DNA of 5,701 nt, taken from NCBI GenBank assembly GCA_000980735.1, contig LBFQ01000038.1, positions 20,443 to 26,143 of the forward strand. Direction: 5' to 3'. Positions 1-5,264 of the stretch are shown here, one piece after another. This DNA comes from Candidatus Caldipriscus sp. T1.2. Lineage in GTDB: Bacteria; Hydrothermota; Hydrothermia; LBFQ01. The notes beneath the pieces are model-generated. The model saw only the letters and a program-made list of their open reading frames with translations, was not told the origin of the DNA and made no database searches. Both the position numbers and the translations under genes were made by a program. Each line of letters opens with the position of its first letter. Positions within the stretch are counted from its first letter, which is position 1.

Positions 1-9
1 TATTCACAT

Positions 10-891
10 ATGATGACGGGAACTTGGAAGGTAAAGGTGGGGCTTGCGCAGATGTTGAAGGGTGGGGTGATAATGGATGTGACCACTCCCGAACAGGCAA
101 AAATAGCGGAGAGGGCTGGGGCGGTGGCGGTTATGGCACTTGAGAGGGTTCCCGCGGATATTAGGAAGGAGGGTGGAGTTGCCAGAATGGCGGATCCCGA
201 GATAATTCTAAGGATCATGGATGCGGTCTCAATACCGGTAATGGCAAAGGTCAGGATAGGGCATTTCGTTGAAGCACAGATCCTTGAAGAGCTTGGGGTG
301 GATTTTATAGATGAGAGTGAGGTTTTAACACCTGCGGATGAGGAAAACCACATAAACAAACATGAATTTAAGGTTCCCTTTGTATGCGGAGCGAGGGATC
401 TGGGGGAGGCTTTGAGGAGGATAGCGGAAGGTGCGGCGATGATAAGGACCAAGGGGGAAGCGGGGACGGGAAACGTGGTGGAGGCGGTGCGCCACATGAG
501 GCTAATACAGAAGGAGATAAGGAGGCTAACTTCCCTAAGGGAGGATGAGCTTTTTGCGGAGGCAAAGAGACTTCAAGCCCCATACGAACTTGTGAAATAC
601 GTGGCGGAACATGGGAAACTTCCCGTACCCAACTTTGCCGCGGGGGGAATAGCAACTCCAGCCGACGCCGCATTAATGATGCAACTCGGAGCAGAGGCGG
701 TTTTCGTTGGTAGCGGGATTTTCAAGTCCTCGAATCCGGAGAGGATGGCAAGTGCCATAGTGGAGGCTGTAGCTTATTACGACAACCCCAAGGTTTTGGC
801 GAGGATCTCAAGGAACCTCGGTGAGGCGATGAGGGGGATAGATGTGAGGAAGCTTGAGGAATCCGAACTCTTGCAGACAAGGGGTTGGTGA
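10..891 (+). CDS. pdxS: Pyridoxal 5'-phosphate synthase lyase subunit PdxS
   Basis: This is the synthase half of the ribose-5-phosphate-dependent PLP pathway. PdxS condenses ribose 5-phosphate, glyceraldehyde 3-phosphate and ammonia into pyridoxal phosphate, and the ammonia comes from the glutaminase PdxT. The protein has 293 residues, against about 294 in Bacillus subtilis, and aligns end to end with the family by eye. D23, K80 (in VMAKVRIGH) and K148 (in RTKGE) match the catalytic Asp and the two Schiff-base lysines (D24, K81, K149 in B. subtilis). The phosphate-binding GTGN and FAAGG segments and the C-terminal RGW are present. Two adjacent ATGs (10 and 13) are possible starts. The frame stays open to the window edge and only 9 bases lie upstream, so the ribosome site cannot be judged, but family length supports a start here. 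No pdxT follows, which is unusual because pdxT often does; it may lie upstream or elsewhere. The TGA stop overlaps the next gene's ATG. Confidence 0.97.
   Translation: MMTGTWKVKVGLAQMLKGGVIMDVTTPEQAKIAERAGAVAVMALERVPADIRKEGGVARMADPEIILRIMDAVSIPVMAKVRIGHFVEAQILEELGVDFIDESEVLTPADEENHINKHEFKVPFVCGARDLGEALRRIAEGAAMIRTKGEAGTGNVVEAVRHMRLIQKEIRRLTSLREDELFAEAKRLQAPYELVKYVAEHGKLPVPNFAAGGIATPADAALMMQLGAEAVFVGSGIFKSSNPERMASAIVEAVAYYDNPKVLARISRNLGEAMRGIDVRKLEESELLQTRGW
879..884 (+). promoter_or_regulatory. Shine-Dalgarno site for the ParAB fusion gene
   Basis: AAGGGG sits 6 nt before the ATG at 891, inside the last codons of pdxS. In-frame TTG (885) and GTG (888) codons directly precede that ATG. The spacing favours 891, which gives a protein starting MKLAIANQKGG, the usual ParA N-terminus. 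The pdxS stop and this start form TGATG. Confidence 0.6.
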
Positions 892-2456
892 TGAAGTTGG
901 CCATAGCAAACCAAAAGGGTGGTGTAGGGAAGACGACGACCGCGGTAAATTTATCCGCAGCTTGGGCCCTGATGAACAAGAGGGTCCTCCTAATAGACGC
1001 GGATTCTCAGGCAAACGCAAGTATCGGGGTTGGTCTTGAGGGCAAGGAACCGAACCTTTACGACCTTTTAACGGGAAATGCGGAACTTAGGGATGTAATT
1101 TACAGGACGAGGATAAATGGGCTTGATTGCATACCATCAACTCCTGACCTAATAGGGGTTGAGGCTATAAGGAATCAAAAGAATTGGGAGTACAGGTTAA
1201 AGGATGCCTTAAGGGGTCTGAATTACGATTTCATAGTGATAGACACCCCTCCATCCTTAGGCACATTAACGATTTTGGCATTAACCGCCGCGGAAAATGT
1301 CTTAATACCCGTACAGGCGGAATATTACGCCCTTGAGGGTTTAGCCCAGCTTTTAAATACTATAAAGTACATCCAAGCCACCTTGAATCCAAAGCTCGGA
1401 ATATTGGGCCTTTTGATTACCATGTATGACAAGAGGATAAGGCTCTCCCAGGAGGTTTATGAAGAAATATACAGGCACTTCCAAGATAAGGTTTTCAGAA
1501 CCGTTATACCGAGGAACGTCAAACTTGCGGAGGCTCCAAGCTTTGGGCTTCCCGCAATATTACACTCCCCGGATTCCCCAGGCTCGTACGCTTACGTGGA
1601 TTTGGCAAAGGAGATTTTGGACAGGTTGAAAGATGAGAAAGTTGGGCAGTTGGGTAGGGGTTTGGAGGCGATCCTCTCAGTTGATACGAAAGTAGAAGTT
1701 CAGAAGTTAATTCCCATAGACGAGATCGTTCCAAACCCAAACCAGCCAAGGAGGAGGTTCTCGGAGGAGGAACTTAAGGAACTTGCGGAATCTATTAAAG
1801 AGTTTGGCGTATTGCAACCAATAATAGTTAGGGAGAAGGATGGGAAGTACGAGATAGTTGCGGGGGAGAGGAGGTGGAGGGCGGCGAAGATGGCGGGTTT
1901 AAGCAGGATCCCGGCGGTGGTGAAGGAGGTATCGGATGAGGAGATGATGATATTGTCGTTGGTGGAGAACTTACAGAGGGAGGACTTAAATCCCGTTGAG
2001 AGGGCGAGGGCGATAAAGATCTTAAAGGAGGAGATGGGGCTTACGGATGAGGAGATTTCAAGGTATTTGGGGAAAAGTAGGAGCGCAATTACAAACATAC
2101 TAAGGATCCTGAATTTGCCCTTGGAAGTTTTGAATATGCTGGCGGAAGGTAAAATAAGCGAGGGGCATGCGAGGGTACTTTTACGTTTGAAGGACAACGA
2201 GGAGATCGTAAATTGGGCGAGGAGGATATTGGAGGAGAATTTGAGCGTTAGGGATCTAGAAAACTTGATAAGCCCATCTCAGGAGAGGAAGGATACGGAG
2301 ATTTTGAAAAATTTGGCTTTGAGGTTTAAGGAGAAGGGTTTAAACGCGAGGGTTAAGAGGTCAAAGAAACATCTAAGCGTGGAGATAAAATTCTCGTCCG
2401 AGGACGAGGCGGAGAGGTTCCTTGAATTTTTGCCAAATTTGAAGAATGTTAAGTAA
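891..2456 (+). CDS. ParA-ParB fusion protein for chromosome segregation
   Basis: One uninterrupted frame of 521 residues carries a full chromosomal-type ParA followed by a full ParB. ParA (about 1-247; Soj of B. subtilis has 253): deviant Walker A KGGVGKTT at 9-16 with signature K9 and catalytic K14, IDAD at 35-38 with D38 at the hydrolytic Asp, IDTPPSLG at 117-124, and VIPRNVKLAEAPS at 205-217. ParB (about 248-521; Spo0J has 282): LGRGLEAIL at 254-262, which is the ParA-contacting N-terminal peptide, then NPNQPRRRF near 282-290, CTP-binding motifs GERRWRAA (325-332) and ENLQREDLNPVE (359-370), a helix-turn-helix around 382-410 (LGKSRSAITN), and a C-terminal dimerisation domain to about 515. 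In the known system ParB loads on parS as a CTP-dependent clamp and stimulates ParA ATPase; here both are one chain with almost no linker. All key residues look intact, so the fusion is probably functional (inference). Start ATG 891 has AAGGGG 6 nt upstream; TTG 885 would add two residues. The stop overlaps the next gene by 11 nt. Confidence 0.93.
   Translation: MKLAIANQKGGVGKTTTAVNLSAAWALMNKRVLLIDADSQANASIGVGLEGKEPNLYDLLTGNAELRDVIYRTRINGLDCIPSTPDLIGVEAIRNQKNWEYRLKDALRGLNYDFIVIDTPPSLGTLTILALTAAENVLIPVQAEYYALEGLAQLLNTIKYIQATLNPKLGILGLLITMYDKRIRLSQEVYEEIYRHFQDKVFRTVIPRNVKLAEAPSFGLPAILHSPDSPGSYAYVDLAKEILDRLKDEKVGQLGRGLEAILSVDTKVEVQKLIPIDEIVPNPNQPRRRFSEEELKELAESIKEFGVLQPIIVREKDGKYEIVAGERRWRAAKMAGLSRIPAVVKEVSDEEMMILSLVENLQREDLNPVERARAIKILKEEMGLTDEEISRYLGKSRSAITNILRILNLPLEVLNMLAEGKISEGHARVLLRLKDNEEIVNWARRILEENLSVRDLENLISPSQERKDTEILKNLALRFKEKGLNARVKRSKKHLSVEIKFSSEDEAERFLEFLPNLKNVK
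1608..1628 (+). promoter_or_regulatory. Possible internal ribosome site and TTG start for separate ParB
   Basis: Inside the fusion frame, AAGGAG at 1608-1613 is followed after 12 nt by an in-frame TTG at 1626-1628 (codon 246). Starting there would give a 276-residue protein beginning MKDEKVGQLGRGL, which matches a normal ParB in length and N-terminus. The spacing is longer than ideal, and AAGGAG also simply encodes Lys-Glu in a purine-rich gene, so it may be chance. Confidence 0.25.
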
Positions 2457-2631
2457 GGAGCTCCTTGAGGTGATTGCTTGTCCGAAGTGTAAGGGGGATT
2501 TAATTTATTGTCCAAAGATGAACGAACTTAGGTGTTTAAATTGCAAGGTGAAATACAGGATTGAGGATGATATACCCATCCTCCTTATAGAGGAGGCGAA
2601 GGAACTTAAAGAAGATGAGCCTTGCGAATAA
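2446..2631 (+). CDS. Trm112/YcaR family (UPF0434) small zinc-ribbon protein
   Basis: A 61-residue protein, close to E. coli YcaR (60). It has two CxxC knuckles, C12-P-K-C15 and C30-L-N-C33, which probably bind one zinc. It also has the family's N-terminal LLEVIACPKCKG and the IPILL segment near 43-47. Eukaryotic and archaeal Trm112 activates several methyltransferases; the bacterial role is poorly defined, so no specific function is claimed. ATG 2446 overlaps the ParAB stop by 11 nt and has no good Shine-Dalgarno site, which suggests coupling to upstream translation. A GTG at 2470 has AAGGAG (2455-2460) 9 nt before it, but starting there would remove the conserved LLE segment, so 2446 is preferred. 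The end overlaps dnaX by 17 nt. Sitting between ParAB and DnaX is probably co-transcription rather than a shared process. Confidence 0.85.
   Translation: MLSKELLEVIACPKCKGDLIYCPKMNELRCLNCKVKYRIEDDIPILLIEEAKELKEDEPCE
2599..2604 (+). promoter_or_regulatory. Shine-Dalgarno candidate for dnaX
   Basis: AAGGAA lies 10 nt before the dnaX ATG at 2615, inside the zinc-ribbon gene. A stronger AGGAGG occurs at 2591-2596 but is 18 nt away, which is too far for normal use. The 17-nt gene overlap makes translational coupling likely too. Confidence 0.4.
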
Positions 2632-3979
2632 ATACAGACCCAAAGATTTCTCGGAGGTGGTGGGACAGGAGTTCGTAGTTAGGGTTTTGGCAAGGGCCCT
2701 TGACAAGAAGGAAATTCCTCAAGCTTTACTTTTTGCCGGTCCAAGGGGTATAGGGAAAACTACCTTAGCGAGGCTCTTTGCGAAGGGTTTAAACTGCGAG
2801 CTTGGTCCCACATCAAAACCCTGCAATTCCTGTAAATTTTGTATGGACTTTAACGAAGGGAAGGCAACGGACATAATTGAGATAGACGCGGCATCAAACA
2901 GGGGGATAGAGAACGTAAGGGAGATACAGAAGGACGCCAGGTTTTTACCATCCTCAAGGTATAAGGTGTATATCATTGACGAGGCACATATGCTTACAAA
3001 CGAAGCCTTCAATTCCCTCCTTAAGATCCTTGAAGAGCCACCAAAACATGTGGTTTTCATCCTTGCAACCACGGAGCCCAACAAGATACCCGCCACCATC
3101 CTATCAAGACTACAAAAGTTCAACCTAAAACCCCACCCAAAACACGCGATAATTCAAAGGTTAAAACATGTATGTAAGCTTGAGGGAATATATGCTACGG
3201 AGGAAGCCCTATCAATGATAGCGGAAAGGGCGGAAGGTAGTATGAGGGATGCCCTTATTCTCCTCGAGCAGGCGAGTATATTTTCCGACAAAAACGTTGA
3301 TGAGTTTTACGTCTCAAAGATGCTTGGCGTGGTGCCGAGGGAGAGGTTTTCCAATCTTTTGGAGTATATAGTAAGGGGGGACTTCAAGGGAGCCATGCAA
3401 AGCGTTGAAGAAATTTTGGGGGAGTTTTCCCCTCAGGAGTTCGCCGGGGGATTTGTAAAGTTTTTGGAAAATCTCCTCTTGGAAAAAACGGAAAACCTAA
3501 GCTTTGAGGAGAAAACCATACTTTTGAGAATGGCCCTTGATATGGAATTCCACGTCAGGGATACCTTCTCCCCAAGATCATGGATAACTTACGATATCGC
3601 AAGGATGTGCTCTTTCAAAAGGGTCGTGAATATTGATGAGATAAGTTCCCTATTGGGAGTTCAGAAATCCGAAGAAGTAAAGAAAACGAATGTAATCACG
3701 GAAGATCCCCCCATAGACATCCTTAGAAGGAATTTCCCGGGTCTTTCCGCCTATCTTGAAAGCTCTCGTTATGAAATCGTGAACGGAAGCTTAAAAATTT
3801 ACGTGGGGGATAAGGTTATAAAGGAGAAGCTGGAGAACGGATCGGAGATCTTGAAGGAGGTTTTTAAGGTGGAGGGGGTGGAGGTTATACTGGAAAGGTT
3901 GGAGAACGAAGAAATGGAAAGGAAAATCAGGGATATATTCTCGCAGATAAAGAGGGATTGGGAGGAAACCCAACCTTAG
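2615..3979 (+). CDS. dnaX: DNA polymerase III clamp-loader subunit tau/gamma
   Basis: DnaX is the AAA+ motor of the clamp loader, which opens the beta clamp and places it on primed DNA. In the 454-residue product: YRPKDFSEVVGQE at the N-terminus (7-19), Walker A GPRGIGKTT (42-50), zinc module C61, C70, C73 and C76, IDAASNRGIE (90-99), Walker B with DEAH at 122-125, sensor 1 ATTEPNKIP (151-159), and sensor 2 region GSMRDAL (208-214). The helical collar follows, then a C-terminal small domain (about 365-430). The usual SRC arginine-finger motif reads SRL (164-166): the Arg is kept but Cys is Leu. The length is short beside E. coli tau (643), so there is little room for the long tau tail. No recR or ybaB follows. 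ATG 2615 gives the family's expected N-terminus. The TAG stop overlaps the convergent gmk stop. Confidence 0.96.
   Translation: MSLANKYRPKDFSEVVGQEFVVRVLARALDKKEIPQALLFAGPRGIGKTTLARLFAKGLNCELGPTSKPCNSCKFCMDFNEGKATDIIEIDAASNRGIENVREIQKDARFLPSSRYKVYIIDEAHMLTNEAFNSLLKILEEPPKHVVFILATTEPNKIPATILSRLQKFNLKPHPKHAIIQRLKHVCKLEGIYATEEALSMIAERAEGSMRDALILLEQASIFSDKNVDEFYVSKMLGVVPRERFSNLLEYIVRGDFKGAMQSVEEILGEFSPQEFAGGFVKFLENLLLEKTENLSFEEKTILLRMALDMEFHVRDTFSPRSWITYDIARMCSFKRVVNIDEISSLLGVQKSEEVKKTNVITEDPPIDILRRNFPGLSAYLESSRYEIVNGSLKIYVGDKVIKEKLENGSEILKEVFKVEGVEVILERLENEEMERKIRDIFSQIKRDWEETQP
3955..3975. terminator. Weak hairpin at the dnaX/gmk convergent ends
   Basis: GG-A-TTGGG, loop AGGAAA, CCCAA-CC forms a 7-bp stem with one bulged A within the last dnaX codons, just past the gmk stop. 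It lies where a two-way terminator would be needed, since there is no intergenic space. No clear T-run follows on either strand, so it is a weak candidate and could be chance. Confidence 0.2.
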
Positions 3980-4530
3980 AGAACCTTACATAAGATAAAT
4001 TTAACCGTCTCATTCAGATCGCTATTTACGACGGTAAAATCGTATTCCCTTGCGTTTTCAATCTCCTCTTTAACTTTATCTATTCTCCTTTTTATCGTCA
4101 ATTCATCCTCACCCCTCTCCCTCATCCTCCTTTCAAGCTCCTCAATGGATGGGGGAAGGAGAAAAACGCTAACGAACTTATATCTATTATCCCCACCGAA
4201 GATCCCCTCAAGGGCCCTCTTCCCATTTATATCCAAGGTTAGTACGACGTTCCTTCCCCTTTCAAGTTCCCTGTAAAGGTTTTCCCTTGGGACGCCGTAA
4301 TAGTTTCCGTAAATTTCCGCCCATTCAAGTAATTTCCCTTCCCTTATCCAACTCTTAAAGGTTTCAACATCCACAAAATGGTAATCTATTCCATCCCTCT
4401 CGTATGGCCTTCTTTCCCTCGTGGTTGCGGTAGTAATATGGGAAAATCCAAAGTTTTTTAAGATCTGTGCGACCGTCGTCTTTCCTCCCCCGGAAGGGGA
4501 AGATATTACTAAGATCCTCGGGATCCTCAT
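3976..4530 (-). CDS. gmk: Guanylate kinase
   Basis: Guanylate kinase phosphorylates GMP to GDP with ATP, a cytosolic purine-nucleotide step that feeds RNA, DNA and (p)ppGpp pools. The product has 184 residues, a little short beside E. coli (207), with the loss at the ends. The P-loop is SSPSGGGKTT (10-19). The GMP-binding region holds TTRERRP (36-42, with R38 and R41), DGIDYHF, E69 and GNYYGVPR (75-82). The lid shows FLLPPSIEELERRM and the arginines around 147-149, and the tail has YDFTVVNSDL. Oddities: the usual DIDxQG strand reads TLDING (98-103), so the first Asp is Thr and the Gln is Asn. ATG 4530 shares an ATGA with the stop of the upstream gene. GGAGG (4544-4548, minus strand) is 13 nt away, so coupled re-initiation is likely. 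It is the last gene of its operon and its TAA overlaps the dnaX TAG. Confidence 0.95.
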   Translation of the reverse strand: MRIPRILVISSPSGGGKTTVAQILKNFGFSHITTATTRERRPYERDGIDYHFVDVETFKSWIREGKLLEWAEIYGNYYGVPRENLYRELERGRNVVLTLDINGKRALEGIFGGDNRYKFVSVFLLPPSIEELERRMRERGEDELTIKRRIDKVKEEIENAREYDFTVVNSDLNETVKFILCKVL

Positions 4531-5264
4531 CTTATCAGATAAACCTCCAATTCGTCCTCCTCGTTGATCTTATAAACATCGGGCGGGATATGAACGAGGG
4601 CATCGCAAATTAGATAGCTTTCATCCTCCTTATCCAATATTTCAACTAGGCTATCCTCCGTGATCCTTGCGGGAAGAAATAGGCTCCTTCCACCCAAACC
4701 CTTCTTGTATGCGCTCGCGGAAGGTAGATACATCTTCTTTAGATACGGATCCGACGAACCAAAGGAGGATCTAAGCGCCGGAAAAATGTATATGTATGCG
4801 GAGACGATCGCATCCGATATACTTCCATCCACAAAGAAACCCATAACCCCACTTTCGTATGTAAAGACCGCAAGGTTTGAAGCGGGATCCTGCTCTACGC
4901 CGGAGACCAGAAATTTCACCCTTTGGGGTTTATATCCCGTTATAAAAAAATCCGCCCTACCTATCCCTATCTCAAACCCCTCCTCAACGGAAAGAAGTAA
5001 TAAAATCTGTCTTAGGTGATCGTTTTCAATTCCAACAAAAACTCTTGGTTTCCTATGAACCCAAACCTCCTTTACTTTTTTCCTCTTCATTAAAAACAGC
5101 TTTCTCCCGTCTATCCTCTCCCCCTTTTCCAAAACCATCTCCCCATCTTCGGAAATCACGGGCCTTGAGAGATAAAAACCCAAAGACTTCCCAAGACTTA
5201 AAAGTATTTCCTCAGTTTTCCTTACGTTCCCCATGATATAAGCTTGGGCCTCGGATGGGCTCAT
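4527..5264 (-). CDS. Divergent, miniature MoeA-like protein (function unknown)
   Basis: A 245-residue protein with a recognisable but eroded MoeA plan; MoeA, which inserts molybdate into molybdopterin, is about 400 residues. Residues 2-35 (SPSEAQAYI...SLGKSLGFYLSRPV) resemble the MoeA N-terminal helix pair ending GRVLAED. Then 44-78 (VLEKGERI...VKEVWVHRKPRVFVG) resemble the entry into the molybdopterin-binding domain. Residues 138-164, ending IFPAL, match the strand-helix carrying LPGNPVSAL...RPAL. Residues 195-245 resemble the C-terminal beta domain. Missing: domain II with its DNSAMDGYA motif, and much of the core. Motif positions are altered: TGDEL is IENDHL, SGG is TGY, PGKP is DPAS, LPGNP is VDGSI. 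Normal molybdenum insertase activity is therefore unlikely (inference). The frame is intact, so it is not an obvious pseudogene. ATG 5264 overlaps the nuoM stop in an ATGA with no Shine-Dalgarno site, and its own TGA overlaps the gmk ATG. The family assignment rests on by-eye similarity. Confidence 0.6.
   Translation of the reverse strand: MSPSEAQAYIMGNVRKTEEILLSLGKSLGFYLSRPVISEDGEMVLEKGERIDGRKLFLMKRKKVKEVWVHRKPRVFVGIENDHLRQILLLLSVEEGFEIGIGRADFFITGYKPQRVKFLVSGVEQDPASNLAVFTYESGVMGFFVDGSISDAIVSAYIYIFPALRSSFGSSDPYLKKMYLPSASAYKKGLGGRSLFLPARITEDSLVEILDKEDESYLICDALVHIPPDVYKINEEDELEVYLIR

Noticed and set aside
1700..2197. Minus-strand open frame of 165 codons opposite the ParB half
   Set aside because: Lies wholly under well-matched ParB motifs; its Ser/Leu/Phe-rich translation is what the complement of AGG/GAG/AAG-rich coding gives.
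2470..2631. GTG 2470 as the true start of the zinc-ribbon gene
   Set aside because: It has better Shine-Dalgarno spacing but would drop the conserved LLE segment before ACPKC; ATG 2446 fits family length.
2719..3123. Minus-strand open frame of 134 codons opposite dnaX
   Set aside because: Entirely inside the AAA+ core of dnaX, with no family resemblance; a coding shadow.
3481..3490. A6 run in dnaX as a programmed frameshift site for a shorter gamma form
   Set aside because: The run is read GAA AAA ACG, which is not in the A-AAA-AAx phase needed for tandem -1 slippage, and six As are fewer than in known slippage cases.
4505..4530. Repeated GATCC/CTCG pattern at the gmk start as a regulatory repeat
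   Set aside because: It simply encodes the Arg-Ile-Pro-Arg-Ile N-terminus with repeated AGG ATC codons.
4660..5019. Plus-strand open frame of 119 codons opposite the MoeA-like gene
   Set aside because: The minus frame is complete, joined by ATGA overlaps on both sides and resembles MoeA; the plus frame has no recognisable domain.
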